From Pseudomonadota bacterium (GTDB lineage Bacteria > Pseudomonadota > Gammaproteobacteria > Burkholderiales > Thiobacillaceae): 64,000 bases of DNA. Where the stretch lies: positions 62,001 to 126,000 of the forward strand of contig JAKADC010000005.1 in assembly GCA_021820845.1 (NCBI GenBank). The letters are read 5' to 3'. Below, piece after piece: positions 1-11,804 of the stretch. Every line of letters starts with the position of its first letter. Positions within the stretch are counted from its first letter, which is position 1. The position numbers and the translations under genes were made by a program. The notes under the pieces were generated by a model. It was given only the letters and a program-made list of their open reading frames with translations, ran no database searches and was not told the origin of the DNA.

Positions 1-139
1 GTTGCGACGCCGCGAAACATGGTTCTCCCGTATTGAAATTGATTGCGATCGGACGGAAGCATTCTCCCACAAGTTCCCACCGATCACCACTTGCCCCCAC
101 TATAGGGGACAGTTTTGGGGGGGTCAAGCGAACGGATAC
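1..139. other. Non-coding left edge, no gene recognised
   Basis: No convincing gene is present. An 83-codon open frame crosses the segment, but its translation is low in plausible domain content and runs through the hairpins downstream. The stretch near positions 75-120 has C- and G-runs that recall the non-coding ends of some insertion sequences, but I cannot identify an element. Confidence 0.4.
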
Positions 140-171
140 AAAAAAACCCCTATGTCTCAACGACTTAGGGG
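140..171 (-). terminator. Rho-independent terminator downstream of rnpB
   Basis: Read on the minus strand, a 10-bp stem with one mismatch (arms at 147-156 and 162-171, five-base loop) is followed by a run of seven T residues (the A-run at 140-146). It lies about 100 bases beyond the mature 3' end of the RNase P RNA and is the first classical terminator met by that transcript. Confidence 0.6.
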
Positions 172-182
172 TGGTTTACACT

Positions 183-191
183 TGTGGATAA
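183..191 (-). promoter_or_regulatory. DnaA box (TTATCCACA)
   Basis: The minus strand reads TTATCCACA, an exact match to the DnaA-box consensus TTATNCACA. It is a single copy with no cluster of further boxes, AT-rich unwinding element or dnaA/dnaN neighbours, so it is not evidence for an origin. It may be fortuitous or titrate DnaA. Confidence 0.4.
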
Positions 192-208
192 GTTTCTGGA
201 AAAACCGG

Positions 209-256
209 CGGTTAGCTGCGATTTCTTTCCGGATTTTTAGGAAAAAAAGCTAACCG
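209..256. repeat. Nested inverted repeat next to rnpB 3' end
   Basis: Outer arms CGGTTAGCT (209-217) and AGCTAACCG (248-256) are perfectly complementary. Inside, TTTCC (226-230) pairs with GGAAA (240-244). The transcript leaving rnpB would fold this into a two-part hairpin before reaching the terminator at 140-171. It may protect or help process the RNase P RNA 3' end; that role is inference. Confidence 0.5.
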
Positions 257-276
257 TTTGAATCGAATGAAAAGTG

Positions 277-584
277 GAAAAGCCGGCCGATAAGCCGGGT
301 TCTGTCTTGGACAACCATTCCTCTAGGCCGGCCATTGCTGGCCGGCTCCAGCCACCTACCCGCAGACTCGGCGAGCCGCGTCATCGTCTGCCTATTTGGT
401 GTTGCTCCGGATGGAGGTTACCGCGTTTCACCGTAACTCAATACGCTCGTCTCTGTGGCCCTGTTCCTCGCCTCGCGGCGTCCGGCCGTTAGCCGGCATC
501 CTGCTCTGTGGAGCCCGGACTTTCCTCTCCCGTCCATGCCCCGGAGGGCATGGGCCGGCAGCGGTTGCCTGGCCTGCTTTTCCA
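277..584 (-). ncRNA. rnpB: RNase P RNA, bacterial class A
   Basis: This is the catalytic RNA of ribonuclease P, which removes the 5' leader of pre-tRNAs. The minus strand carries the universal elements in order: GAGGAAAGTCCGGGCTCC near 515-535, an ACAGNNACG-type segment, the GGTAA…GTAAACC-like core with CGGTAACCTCC, and the closing ACAGAACCCGGCTTATC near 285-305, whose 3' end pairs back to the 5' region. The size is normal for class A. The 5' end was set from the TATAAT box at 591-596 and the 3' end from the closing stem, so each may be off by several bases. Open frames across this region are artefacts. Confidence 0.95.
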
Positions 585-590
585 CCGGTC

Positions 591-596
591 ATTATA
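591..596 (-). promoter_or_regulatory. -10 box of the rnpB promoter
   Basis: The minus strand reads TATAAT, a perfect sigma-70 -10 hexamer, ending about seven bases before the inferred 5' end of RNase P RNA. No good -35 hexamer is seen at 16-18 bases spacing. Confidence 0.65.
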
Positions 597-675
597 GAGC
601 CTTCGCTTGACTGCGTGCCGAGGTTTGCTAATCCGGAAGATCCGGACCGCACCGAATCGTGCCAGGAGAACCATC

Positions 676-1188
676 ATGAGAAGACGCCTGTATTTCACGG
701 TGCCGGACGTCGCGAACGCCCGACAAATCCGCGACGAGCTTCTGCTCGCCCGCATCGAGGACAGCCATATCCGCGTCCTCGCCCGCGACGGCATATCGCT
801 GCAGGACCTGCACGAAGCCTCGCTTCTGCAGAAAACGGACGTCGTCCACGGCGCGGAAACAGGATTGGCGGTGGGCGGGGGAATCGGCATCGTCGCCGGT
901 CTCGTGGCCCTGATCTTCCCGCCTGCCGGGATGGACCTGCAGCTGGTCACCATCCTGCTCGGCGCCTTGATCGGCGCGCTCTTCGGCGCGTGGGCCGCGA
1001 GCATGGTCGCGAGCGCGCTTCCCAACTCGAGGCTGAAAAGCTTCGAGACGGCGATCGCGGCCGGCCATATCCTCATGATGGTCGATGCGCCTTCGGGGCG
1101 GGTCGACGAAATCAAGCGGCGGGTCGCAGCCCGCCATCCGGAAGCGATGAATTCCGGGATCGAACCCACGATCCCGGCGTTTCCGTAA
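676..1188 (+). CDS. DUF1269 family membrane protein
   Basis: A 170-residue protein of the DUF1269 type, for which no biochemical function is established. The N-terminal half (about 1-60) resembles a small alpha/beta domain. Two glycine/alanine-rich hydrophobic segments follow (about 63-82 and 90-115), the first with a GLAVGGGIGIVAG run, so it is probably an inner-membrane protein with a helical hairpin. The ATG at 676 was chosen because AGGAGA lies seven bases upstream. A longer in-frame start at 607 would reach back towards the rnpB promoter and lacks a ribosome site. A strong terminator follows at 1257-1286, so it appears monocistronic. Confidence 0.8.
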   Translation: MRRRLYFTVPDVANARQIRDELLLARIEDSHIRVLARDGISLQDLHEASLLQKTDVVHGAETGLAVGGGIGIVAGLVALIFPPAGMDLQLVTILLGALIGALFGAWAASMVASALPNSRLKSFETAIAAGHILMMVDAPSGRVDEIKRRVAARHPEAMNSGIEPTIPAFP

Positions 1189-1256
1189 GTCCTCCCTGCC
1201 GCGCAGCGCAACACTGCGCGGCCCCGGAAGCGGACGACAACCGTTCGCTTCCATTG

Positions 1257-1286
1257 CGGCAGACCGTCCCTGGTCTGCCGTTTTTT
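1257..1286 (+). terminator. Rho-independent terminator after DUF1269 gene
   Basis: A perfect 9-bp stem (CGGCAGACC / GGTCTGCCG) with a six-base loop is followed by TTTTTT. It is oriented for the plus strand and separates this gene from the convergent pyrC. A second hairpin without a T-run lies at 1199-1221. Confidence 0.85.
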
Positions 1287-1289
1287 ATG

Positions 1290-2321
1290 TCAAACGAGCC
1301 GCCAGCGGACGGCCTCGCCGGCGCGCAGCGGCACCATTGTCGCTTCGCCCAGCTCGACGCGTTCCGGAGCCGTCCAGCTTTCGCGCCGCAGCGTGATGGT
1401 GTCGCGGTTGCGCGCCAGACCGTAGAAATCGGCGCCGTGGAAGCTGGCGAAGGCTTCGAGCCTGTCGAGGGCGCCGGCGTCCTCGAACGCCTCGGCGTAG
1501 AGCTCGATCGCCGCGTGCGCCGAGTAAACGCCGGCGCAGCCGCATGCGGCCTCCTTGGCGCCCACGGCGTGGGGCGCCGAATCGGTCCCGAGAAAAAATT
1601 TCGGATCGCCCGAAATGGCGGCGGCGACCAGCGCCTGGCGATGCTGTTCGCGCTTCAGCACCGGCAGGCAATACATGTGCGGACGGATTCCGCCGCGGAA
1701 CATGGCGTTGCGGTTGTACAAGAGGTGATGCGCGGTGACGGTGGCCGCGACCCGGGCCGGGGCCGCAGCGACGAATTCGGCGGCCTGGCGCGTGGTGATG
1801 TGTTCCAGCACGATTTTCAGGCGGGGAAAATCGCGCAGCAGGCGCGTCAGGTGGCGTTCGATGAACACCGCCTCGCGGTCGAATACGTCGACGTCGGGAT
1901 CGACGACTTCGCCGTGCAGCGACAGCGGCATCCCCACTTCCTCCATCGCCGCGATCGCGTCGTATGCCTTCGTCAGGTCGGTGACGCCCGAATCGGAATT
2001 CGTCGTCGCGCCCGCCGGGTAATACTTCACCGCGTGCACGAAGCCGCTGGCGCGCGCGCGCCGGATCTCCTCGGGCCGCGTGTTGTCGGTGAGATAAAGC
2101 GTCATCAGCGGCTCGAAGCCGCCGCCGCCGGCGGCGTCGAGCAGGCGCTCGCGGTAGGCCGCGGCGTCCGCGACGCCGACGACCGGCGGCTTCAGGTTGG
2201 GCATGGCGATCGCGCGCCCGAAAACCCGCGCGGTGTCGGGCAGCACGCTGCGCATGGCGGCGCCGTCCCGGAAGTGAACGTGCCAGTCGTCGGGGCGGGT
2301 GAGGGTGAGGGTGTCGGTCAT
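1290..2321 (-). CDS. pyrC: Dihydroorotase, class II
   Basis: Catalyses reversible cyclisation of N-carbamoyl-aspartate to dihydroorotate, step three of de novo pyrimidine synthesis, in the cytosol. The 343-residue length is standard for the homodimeric class II enzyme. Visible hallmarks are the metal-binding WHVHFRDG (about 13-20), MPNLKPPVV, the [14 protein letters not shown] segment carrying the lysine that is carboxylated and bridges the two zinc ions, LHGEV, and FLGTDSAPH near the C-terminus with the catalytic aspartate. Its start overlaps the end of rsmI by four bases (ATGA), so the two are translationally coupled. Confidence 0.95.
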   Translation of the reverse strand: MTDTLTLTRPDDWHVHFRDGAAMRSVLPDTARVFGRAIAMPNLKPPVVGVADAAAYRERLLDAAGGGGFEPLMTLYLTDNTRPEEIRRARASGFVHAVKYYPAGATTNSDSGVTDLTKAYDAIAAMEEVGMPLSLHGEVVDPDVDVFDREAVFIERHLTRLLRDFPRLKIVLEHITTRQAAEFVAAAPARVAATVTAHHLLYNRNAMFRGGIRPHMYCLPVLKREQHRQALVAAAISGDPKFFLGTDSAPHAVGAKEAACGCAGVYSAHAAIELYAEAFEDAGALDRLEAFASFHGADFYGLARNRDTITLRRESWTAPERVELGEATMVPLRAGEAVRWRLV

Positions 2322-3193
2322 TCGGGAGTCTGCTCGGGCGGCTTCAGCGCCAGCGACATTTTATAGAGTTCGGCCTTGCTGCGTCCGGTGATCTGGGACG
2401 CCAGCTTGGCAGCGAGCGTCGGCGGCAGCGCACCCTGCAGGATGTCGAGCACGCGCATCGCCTCCGCATCGATCGCCACCTCGGTCGCGGGCGCATGCAC
2501 GATGACGACGAATTCGCCGCGCACGTTGTTGGCGTCGGCGGCGAGCCAGGCAGGCGCCTCGGCGAGCGGCAGCGTGACGATGGTTTCGAAGCGCTTGGTG
2601 AGTTCCCGCGCCAGCGTCACGCTGCGGGCGGCGTCGAACACCGCCGCCATGTCGGCGAGCGTCTCCTCGATGCGGTGCGGCGCTTCGTAGAACACCAGCG
2701 CCGCGGGCAGCGCGGCGAGCGACTGCAGCTGCGCGCGGCGGGCGCCGGGCTTGGGCGGGAGAAAGCCGTGGAACAGCCAGGTCGAGGATTCGACGCCGGC
2801 CGCCGACAGCGCCGCGGTCACCGCCGAGGCGCCGGGGATCGGAACGACGCGCTGTCCCGCCGCGCGCACCGCCGCCACCAGGCGCGCGCCCGGATCGGAC
2901 ACGGCCGGGGTGCCGGCGTCCGACACGTAGGCGACCGCGTCCCCCGCCGCGATCCGCGCGATCACCGTCTCGGCGGCTTCGCGCTCGTTGTGCTCGCGGA
3001 TCGAGACGAGCGGCTTGGAAATATTGAAATGCGTCAGGAGGTTTCCCGAAACGCGGGTGTCTTCCGCCGCGACGCGATCGACGCGTTGCAGGATGTCGAG
3101 CGCCCGCAGGGTGATGTCGCCGAGGTTGCCGATCGGCGTCGCGACGACGTAGAGCCCGGGAAACAGCGGGGTAAGATGCGAGCTGTCATTCAT
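2318..3193 (-). CDS. rsmI: 16S rRNA (cytidine1402-2'-O)-methyltransferase
   Basis: Uses S-adenosylmethionine to 2'-O-methylate C1402 in the decoding centre of 16S rRNA. The 291-residue protein has the tetrapyrrole-methylase-like fold signatures of the RsmI/YraL family: [16 protein letters not shown] near the N-terminus, [22 protein letters not shown] and [16 protein letters not shown]. It is the first gene of a two-gene minus-strand unit with pyrC. It diverges from yraN with only about 16 bases between start codons, so the promoters of the two genes must lie inside each other's coding sequence. E. coli has the same rsmI-yraN-diaA-dolP neighbourhood, with lpoA (yraM) in the divergent gap. Confidence 0.95.
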   Translation of the reverse strand: MNDSSHLTPLFPGLYVVATPIGNLGDITLRALDILQRVDRVAAEDTRVSGNLLTHFNISKPLVSIREHNEREAAETVIARIAAGDAVAYVSDAGTPAVSDPGARLVAAVRAAGQRVVPIPGASAVTAALSAAGVESSTWLFHGFLPPKPGARRAQLQSLAALPAALVFYEAPHRIEETLADMAAVFDAARSVTLARELTKRFETIVTLPLAEAPAWLAADANNVRGEFVVIVHAPATEVAIDAEAMRVLDILQGALPPTLAAKLASQITGRSKAELYKMSLALKPPEQTPE

Positions 3194-3209
3194 TCGTGCA
3201 TTGTCGCAG

Positions 3210-4731
<1,522 letters not shown>

Positions 4732-4746
4732 CCCTCTGCCTGACCG

Positions 4747-5226
4747 ATGCTCCCGCCCGCCTTCGAGCGCAAGCTGTGCGCGCCTGACGATCTGGCGGCG
4801 CGGGTTGCGCGGCTGCCGCGCCCGCTGGTTTTCACCAACGGCTGCTTCGACATCCTGCATCGCGGCCACGTGACCTATCTCGCCGAGGCGAGGGCGCTCG
4901 GTGCCTCGCTCGTCGTCGGCGTCAATTCCGACGACTCGGTGCGCCGCCAGGGCAAAGGCGGCGACCGCCCGATCAACACGCTTGAAGACCGCATGGCGCT
5001 GCTCGCCGCGCTCGAATCCGTGTCGCTGGTCGCCGCGTTCGACGCCGACACGCCGCGCGAACTCATTCTCGCCGTCCACCCCGACGTGCTGGTGAAGGGC
5101 GGCGACTGGACGCCGGACACGATCGTCGGCGCGGCCGACGTCGCCGGATGGGGCGGCAGCGTGCACTCGATCCCGTTCCGGCATCACACCTCGACCACCG
5201 CGCTGCTCCGGCGCATCCGCTCATGA
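4747..5226 (+). CDS. rfaE2: D-glycero-beta-D-manno-heptose 1-phosphate adenylyltransferase
   Basis: A 159-residue nucleotidyltransferase equal to the C-terminal domain of HldE, here as a separate protein. It transfers AMP from ATP to heptose 1-phosphate to make ADP-heptose for LPS core. The cytidylyltransferase-like signature [13 protein letters not shown] (about 30-42) contains the HxGH nucleotide-binding motif. [18 protein letters not shown] and the C-terminal [12 protein letters not shown] are also typical. It lies 15 bases after the BON lipoprotein gene and 10 before ubiD, so the plus-strand genes from yraN onward may be one transcript. Confidence 0.9.
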   Translation: MLPPAFERKLCAPDDLAARVARLPRPLVFTNGCFDILHRGHVTYLAEARALGASLVVGVNSDDSVRRQGKGGDRPINTLEDRMALLAALESVSLVAAFDADTPRELILAVHPDVLVKGGDWTPDTIVGAADVAGWGGSVHSIPFRHHTSTTALLRRIRS

Positions 5227-5236
5227 CCCGCTCCCT

Positions 5237-6700
5237 ATGATTTATCGCGACCTGCGCGATTTCGTCGCGCAACTCGAAAAAATGGGCGAACTGAAACGCA
5301 TCGCCGTCGAGGTCGACCCCCGCCTCGAGATGACCGAAATCGCCGACCGCGTACTGCGCGCCGGCGGCCCGGCGCTGCTGTTCGAAAACCCGAAGGGACG
5401 TGCCATCCCCGTGCTGGCGAACCTGTTCGGCACGGTCCGGCGCGTCGCGCTCGGCATGGGCGAGGAGGATCCGGCGCGGCTGCGCGAAGTCGGCAAGCTG
5501 CTCGCCTACCTGAAGGAGCCCGAGCCGCCGAAGGGTCTGCGCGACGCCTGGGACAAGTGGCCGGTCCTCAAGCAGGTATTGAACATGGCGCCGAAGGAAG
5601 TGAAGGGCGCGCCCTGCCAGGAGGTCGTGTGGGAAGGCGCAGACGTCGACCTGTCGCGGCTGCCGATCCAGCATTGCTGGCCGGGCGACGTCGCGCCGCT
5701 GATCACCTGGGGGCTCACCGTCACCCGCGGCCCGCACAAGAAGCGCCAGAACCTCGGCATCTACCGCCAGCAGGTGATCGGGCCGAACAAGCTCATCATG
5801 CGCTGGCTGGCGCACCGCGGCGGCGCGCTCGACTTTCGCGAGCACACGCTGGCGCATCCGGACACCCCGTTCCCCGTCGCGGTCGCGCTCGGCGCCGACC
5901 CAGCGACCATCCTCGGCGCGGTGACGCCGGTGCCGGACACGCTCTCGGAATACCAGTTCGCCGGCCTTTTGCGCGGCGCCAAGACCGAAGTGACGCAGTG
6001 CCTGGGCAACGACCTTCAGGTGCCGGCGTCCGCCGAGATCGTGCTCGAAGGCGTGATCCACCCGGGGGAGACCGCGCTCGAAGGCCCTTATGGCGACCAT
6101 ACGGGCTACTACAACGAGCAGGAGACTTTTCCCGTCTTCACCGTCGAGCGCATCACGATGCGGCGCGATCCGATCTACCACAGCACCTACACCGGGAAGC
6201 CGCCGGACGAACCGGCGATCCTCGGCGTCGCGCTCAACGAGGTCTTCGTGCCGCTGCTGCAAAAGCAGTTTCCCGAGATCACGGATTTCTACCTCCCGCC
6301 CGAGGGCTGCTCCTACCGCATGGCGGTCGTGAGCATGAAGAAGGCCTACCCCGGCCACGCCAAGCGCGTGATGTTCGGCGTGTGGTCCTTCCTGCGCCAG
6401 TTCATGTACACCAAGTTCATCCTCGTCACCGACGACGACGTGAATGTGCGCGACTGGAAGGAAGTCATGTGGGCGCTCACGACCCGCGTCGATCCGGCGC
6501 GCGATACGCTCCTGGTCGAAAACACGCCCATCGACTATCTCGACTTCGCCAGCCCCGTGCCGGGGCTCGGCAGCAAGATGGGCATCGACGCCACCAACAA
6601 GTGGCCCGGCGAAACGACGCGCGAATGGGGCACGCCGATCGTCATGGACGCGGCCGTGAAAGCGCGCGTCGACGCCATGTGGGACGAACTGGACCTGTAG
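5237..6700 (+). CDS. ubiD: 4-hydroxy-3-polyprenylbenzoate decarboxylase
   Basis: Prenylated-FMN-dependent decarboxylase that removes the carboxyl group of 3-polyprenyl-4-hydroxybenzoate in ubiquinone synthesis. At 487 residues it has the normal UbiD length. It begins with the typical [20 protein letters not shown] and contains the [17 protein letters not shown] segment, the [15 protein letters not shown] region, GEFGDHTGYY-like [15 protein letters not shown] and the C-terminal [11 protein letters not shown]. The UbiX prenyltransferase that makes its cofactor is not in the window. Only three bases separate it from pyrR. Confidence 0.95.
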   Translation: MIYRDLRDFVAQLEKMGELKRIAVEVDPRLEMTEIADRVLRAGGPALLFENPKGRAIPVLANLFGTVRRVALGMGEEDPARLREVGKLLAYLKEPEPPKGLRDAWDKWPVLKQVLNMAPKEVKGAPCQEVVWEGADVDLSRLPIQHCWPGDVAPLITWGLTVTRGPHKKRQNLGIYRQQVIGPNKLIMRWLAHRGGALDFREHTLAHPDTPFPVAVALGADPATILGAVTPVPDTLSEYQFAGLLRGAKTEVTQCLGNDLQVPASAEIVLEGVIHPGETALEGPYGDHTGYYNEQETFPVFTVERITMRRDPIYHSTYTGKPPDEPAILGVALNEVFVPLLQKQFPEITDFYLPPEGCSYRMAVVSMKKAYPGHAKRVMFGVWSFLRQFMYTKFILVTDDDVNVRDWKEVMWALTTRVDPARDTLLVENTPIDYLDFASPVPGLGSKMGIDATNKWPGETTREWGTPIVMDAAVKARVDAMWDELDL

Positions 6701-6703
6701 GCC

Positions 6704-7285
6704 ATGGCCGACCGCCCCGAAGGCAGGCGCACCTGCCTCTATACCGCCGAGCAGCTCGACGCCATCGTCGACGACATGGCCCGTCAGGCCGCCGGCCTGC
6801 TGACGGGGCGGACGCGCGCCGTGATCGTCGGGGTCCTGCGGCGCGGCGCGCCGCTGGCGGACATGCTGCAGTCCCGGCTCGCGACGCGCTACGGCCTCGG
6901 CGACTGCACGCGCCTCGACCTGCAGATCAAGCGCTACGCCGACGATCTCACCCTGCTCTATCCCGAAACGCGCCTGACCGAAAACCCGGCCCACGCCAGC
7001 CTCGACCTCGCGGGCTACACCGTGCTGGTGGTGGACGACGTGATGTATCGGGGGCACTCGATGCTGCGCGCGGTGGAATACCTGGCGCGCCGGCAGCCGG
7101 ACGAGATCCGCACCGTGGCCCTGGTGGACCGTGGTGCGACAAAGCTGCCCGTGCGCACCGACATCGTCGGCGTCCGCCTCGACATCGCGCCGTCGGACAT
7201 CATCGAATGCAATGTCCCGCCTTACGAGGCCAGCTTCAGGATCGATTTGTTGCAACCCGAACGGAACACCCACCCCGCCGGATGA
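6704..7285 (+). CDS. pyrR: PyrR-type uracil phosphoribosyltransferase/regulator
   Basis: A 193-residue type I phosphoribosyltransferase of the PyrR family. In Gram-positive bacteria PyrR binds pyr mRNA to cause attenuation and has a side activity making UMP from uracil and PRPP; a regulatory role in this organism is unproven. The PRPP-binding loop VLVVDDVMYRGHS (about 107-119) and GVLRRGAPLADML are clear, and the family arrangement LDLQIKRYADDL…YPETRLTENP is present. It follows ubiD by three bases. pyrC lies 4 kb away on the other strand. No attenuator-like PyrR binding site was recognised nearby. Confidence 0.85.
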   Translation: MADRPEGRRTCLYTAEQLDAIVDDMARQAAGLLTGRTRAVIVGVLRRGAPLADMLQSRLATRYGLGDCTRLDLQIKRYADDLTLLYPETRLTENPAHASLDLAGYTVLVVDDVMYRGHSMLRAVEYLARRQPDEIRTVALVDRGATKLPVRTDIVGVRLDIAPSDIIECNVPPYEASFRIDLLQPERNTHPAG

Positions 7286-7317
7286 GTCTTAGTTGGGTGC
7301 CTTTCAGGAGAACGATC

Positions 7318-7863
7318 ATGAATAAATCCACGTTGACGGGCGCGATCGCAGGGGCCGTCGCCGCGACGGCGGTCGGCGGGATCGCCGGCTACAAGGCCAT
7401 GAACCCCAAGCCCGAATTCGCCGAAGTGCTCGAAGTCAAGCCGGTGACCAGGACGGTCAAGACGCCGCGGCAGGAGTGCCACGACGTGGTCGTCAACGAA
7501 CGCGCGCCGGTCAGGGACACCAACCGCATCGCCGGCACCGCGATCGGCGCCGTGGCAGGCGGCCTGCTTGGCCATCAGATCGGCGGCGGCACCGGCCGCG
7601 ACCTGGCGACCGTCGGCGGCGCCGTGGCGGGGGGCTACGCGGGCAACCAGGTGCAGAAGAACATGCAGGACAAAGACACCGTCAGCCGTACCGAGACGCG
7701 CTGCAAAACGGTCCACGAATCGCACACGCGAACGATCGGCTACGACGTGCGCTACCGCCTCGGCAAGGAAGAGCGCGAGGTGCGCATGGACCATCGCCCC
7801 GGGTCCCGCATCCCGGTGAAGGACGGGAAGCTTCAACTGAACGCGCCCGACGCGTCTTCCTGA
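7318..7863 (+). CDS. Glycine-zipper 2TM domain protein
   Basis: A 181-residue envelope protein. It has an N-terminal hydrophobic segment (about 6-24, uncleaved anchor or signal) and a central glycine-zipper pair, AGTAIGAVAGGLLGHQIGGG followed by VGGAVAGGYAGNQV (about 76-120), of the type in 17-kDa surface antigen/SlyB-like proteins. The C-terminal domain contains a conserved cysteine pair (the first in QECHDV, the second in TRCKTV) and GYDVRYRLG…MDHRPG, as in several uncharacterised periplasmic proteins. ATG 7318 has AGGAGAAC upstream. It converges on dacB with only 24 bases between stops. Confidence 0.75.
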   Translation: MNKSTLTGAIAGAVAATAVGGIAGYKAMNPKPEFAEVLEVKPVTRTVKTPRQECHDVVVNERAPVRDTNRIAGTAIGAVAGGLLGHQIGGGTGRDLATVGGAVAGGYAGNQVQKNMQDKDTVSRTETRCKTVHESHTRTIGYDVRYRLGKEEREVRMDHRPGSRIPVKDGKLQLNAPDASS

Positions 7864-7887
7864 CCGGCTCGGACACCCTCTCGAAGC

Positions 7888-9333
7888 CTATCGCCGCCGC
7901 TTGCGGGCGGGATGGCCGCCCGCCTCGACCCACTCCAGCAGGGCGCGCTGCGCGGCCTTCCCGCCGCTGGCGTTGGCATGATTGATCAACATGACGAAAC
8001 CGACCCGGCGGCCGCGCGCGGTATCGACGTAGCCCGCCAGCGCGCTGACGTCGCGCAGGGTTCCGGTCTTGAGGTGCGCCCGCCCGGCGAGCGGGCTGTC
8101 CTTGAAGCGGTGCTTGAGCGTGCCGTCGGTGGCGGCGATCGGCAGCGCCGATTCGAATTCGGCAAACAGCGGGCTGCGGTAGACGGCACGCAAAACCTCA
8201 TTCAGCGTCCGCGCGGTGACGCGTTCGACGCGCGACAGGCCGGCGCCGTTTTCCAGCACCAGCTTGCGAGTCGAGATCCCGTGCTGCGCCAGGACGGCGC
8301 GCACCGCGCGTGCGCCCTTCTCGGGCGTCGCGGGGACACCGTAGGCGTCCGCACCGAGCGTCAGGAAGAGGTTGCGCGCCATCAGGTTGCTGGAATATTT
8401 GTTGAGGCGGACGAGTGCCGCGGCCAGCGGTTCGGAGGCGAACCCGAACAACGGCTCGGAGGCCGGCGCGTGCCCGATTACCGTCGCACCGCTCAGCGTG
8501 CCGCCGGACTCGGCCCACAGCCCGCGAAAGACGAGGGCGAAGGTCGCGGCGGGGTCGAACAGGTTGAGCGAAAAGAGCTGTTCGCCGCAGCCGCGCGGGT
8601 AGTGTCCGTTCAACACGACGGCATGCCGGTCCGCATCCGGAATCTCGGGCACGACCGCGTCCTTCCAGCCATTGCAGGCCGCTTCATCGTCGAGCACCAG
8701 ATTCGACTTCAGCGCGACGTCCGGCAACGCGACGTCCGGCGCGACCGTCACCCGCGCGCCGTCGGGCTTCAGGCGCAGCGTCGTCGCGTTGAAATTCGCG
8801 ACGAGCGCGGCCGGGACCGCGTTGTACAAGGCCAGCGGTTCGCCGTCGAACGCGCCGGGATCGCTCGGCGGCACGTCGAAATCGCTGAGGTCGAGCACGA
8901 GGTCGCCGTGGATGCTGCGTATTCCGTGCGCGCGCAATTCGCGCTGCAGCAGCCACATGCGCTCCAGCGTCAGGCCCGGATCGCCATGACCCTTGATGAC
9001 CAGGTTGCCGTTCAGCACGCCATCCGCGATCGTACCGTCGGCCCAGACGTCGGTGGTCCACACGTAATCGGGCCCGAGTTGGTTGAGCGCCGCGTAGCTC
9101 GTCACGATCTTCATCACCGATGCCGGATTGAGCGCGGCGCCCGCGTTGTGGCTGAGCAGCGGGCTGTCCGAATCGAGCCGCTGCACCACCACGGCCACGT
9201 GATCGAGCGGGATGCCGGCCTGTTTCAGCGCCCGGATGAAAGCGCCGGGGAGCGCCGCGGCGTGCGCGGAAGCGACCAGGCCCGCGAGCAGCAGGCCAAC
9301 GAGGAAACGAGAGGCGAAACGCGCAGGCGGCAT
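7888..9333 (-). CDS. dacB: D-alanyl-D-alanine carboxypeptidase/endopeptidase (PBP4 family)
   Basis: Periplasmic serine peptidase (MEROPS S13) that trims or cleaves D-Ala-containing peptidoglycan cross-links. The 481-residue precursor starts with a cleavable signal peptide (about 1-25, ending SAHAAA). Active-site motifs are in order: SVMK (SxxK), SSN in KYSSNLMARN (SxN), and KTGT (KTG). The large insert between SxxK and SxN characteristic of PBP4 is present. ATG 9333 is the only start that places the signal peptide at the N-terminus. It lies 65 bases after the epimerase gene on the same strand and may be co-transcribed. Confidence 0.93.
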   Translation of the reverse strand: MPPARFASRFLVGLLLAGLVASAHAAALPGAFIRALKQAGIPLDHVAVVVQRLDSDSPLLSHNAGAALNPASVMKIVTSYAALNQLGPDYVWTTDVWADGTIADGVLNGNLVIKGHGDPGLTLERMWLLQRELRAHGIRSIHGDLVLDLSDFDVPPSDPGAFDGEPLALYNAVPAALVANFNATTLRLKPDGARVTVAPDVALPDVALKSNLVLDDEAACNGWKDAVVPEIPDADRHAVVLNGHYPRGCGEQLFSLNLFDPAATFALVFRGLWAESGGTLSGATVIGHAPASEPLFGFASEPLAAALVRLNKYSSNLMARNLFLTLGADAYGVPATPEKGARAVRAVLAQHGISTRKLVLENGAGLSRVERVTARTLNEVLRAVYRSPLFAEFESALPIAATDGTLKHRFKDSPLAGRAHLKTGTLRDVSALAGYVDTARGRRVGFVMLINHANASGGKAAQRALLEWVEAGGHPARKRRR

Positions 9334-9398
9334 GGCGCCATTATGCCGAACAATGCCCGGCGTCTTCGCGCGTGAAGGCGGGAACGGCCGCCGGGTCG

Positions 9399-10426
9399 TC
9401 AGCCCAGATCCTGCACGTACCAGTCCATCGCCTCGGCCAGCCCTTCGCCGATGCGATGCGTCGGCTCGTATCCCAGCCGCGCGCGCGCCTTGGAAATGTC
9501 GGCCAGCGAATGGCGCACGTCGCCCGCGCGGAAGTCGCGGTAAACCGGCCTCACGCCTTCGAGATGGGGAAACTTCGATTCGAGCAGCGAGCGGATGGTC
9601 TCGAAGAGCTGATTCAGCGTCGTGCGCTCGCCGACGGCGATGTTGTAGACCTGGTTGGCGGCATCCGCGTGCTGGCTGGTGGCGGCGAGCAGATTGGCCT
9701 GGATGACGTTGTCGATGTAGCAGAAGTCGCGGCTGGTTTCGCCGTCGCCGTTGATGTACACCGGCTCGTTCCGGATCATGCTCGACACCCACTTCGGCAC
9801 CACGGCGGCGTAGGCGCCCTGCGGATCCTGGCGGCGGCCGAAGATGTTGAAGTATCTGAGGCCGATCGACTCCATGCCGTAGCAGCGGCCGAACACGTCG
9901 GCGTAAAGCTCGTTCACCAGCTTGGTCACCGCGTACGGCGACAGCGGCTTGCCGATGACGTCCTCGACCTTCGGCAGGCCGGGATGGTCGCCGTAGGTCG
10001 AGCTCGAGGCGGCGTAGACGAAACGGCGAACCCCCGCGTCGCGCGCGGCGACCAGCATGTTGATGAAGCCGGTGTTGTTGGCGGCATGGGTCGACAGCGG
10101 ATCCTCGATCGAGCGCGGCACCGAGCCGAGCGCGGCCTGGTGCAGGACGTAATCGACGTCCGCGCATACCGCGCGGCAGGTGGCGAGGTCGCAGATGTCG
10201 CCGCGCTGGAAGCGGAAGTTCGCCCAGCGCGCGGGCCCGACGCTCGCCTGGACCTGCGCCAGGTTCTTCTCGTATCCGGTGGCGAAGTTGTCGAGACCGA
10301 CGACGCGCTGATCCAGTTGCAGCAGGGCCTCGACCAGATTGCACCCGATGAAGCCGGCGGCACCGGTGACGAGCCACGTCCGCGGCGCGGCCTGGAGCGC
10401 TGGCTTCAGCGCGTCGAATGCGGACA

Positions 10427-10427
<1 letters not shown>
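9399..10427 (-). CDS. UDP-N-acetylglucosamine/uronate 4-epimerase (WbpP/TviC-like)
   Basis: A 342-residue short-chain dehydrogenase/reductase of the extended type. The NAD-binding motif [11 protein letters not shown] is near residue 21, and the catalytic SSS…YAVTK set ([20 protein letters not shown]) is present. The sequence most resembles the group acting on N-acetylated UDP-hexoses (WbpP, TviC). Together with the UDP-hexosamine 6-dehydrogenase encoded directly upstream (one-base overlap, TGATG) it would supply UDP-GalNAc or UDP-GalNAc uronic acid for a surface polysaccharide. No glycosyltransferase or polymerase genes accompany the pair. Confidence 0.85.
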
Positions 10428-11707
<1,280 letters not shown>

Positions 11708-11745
11708 GCTTTTCCCCCTGAATAGAAAGTCCTTGCCGTCGCGCG

Positions 11746-11751
11746 ATTGTA
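11746..11751 (-). promoter_or_regulatory. Possible -10 box upstream of the UDP-sugar dehydrogenase gene
   Basis: The minus strand reads TACAAT about 40 bases upstream of the start codon at 11707. No recognisable -35 hexamer stands at the correct distance, so this is a tentative call. Confidence 0.3.
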
Positions 11752-11804
11752 TCGAATTTACGGGGGGCATCGGGCCGCCGTGGCCGCGCCGCCCGTGGCC
11801 GGCG

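Noticed and set aside
1..130. Possible end of an insertion sequence
   Set aside because: C/G-run patterns recall non-coding ends of some IS elements, but no terminal inverted repeat, target duplication or transposase coding remains to support it.
183..191. Replication origin
   Set aside because: Only one DnaA box, no AT-rich unwinding region and no dnaA, dnaN, parAB or rpmH gene nearby.
396..2366. 656-codon plus-strand open frame
   Set aside because: It crosses the RNase P RNA gene, the DUF1269 gene and the antisense of pyrC. The translation is Arg/Gly/Pro-rich and shows no domain; it is a high-GC shadow.
5063..7273. 736-codon minus-strand open frame opposite ubiD and pyrR
   Set aside because: Shadow frame crossing two well-supported genes on the other strand.
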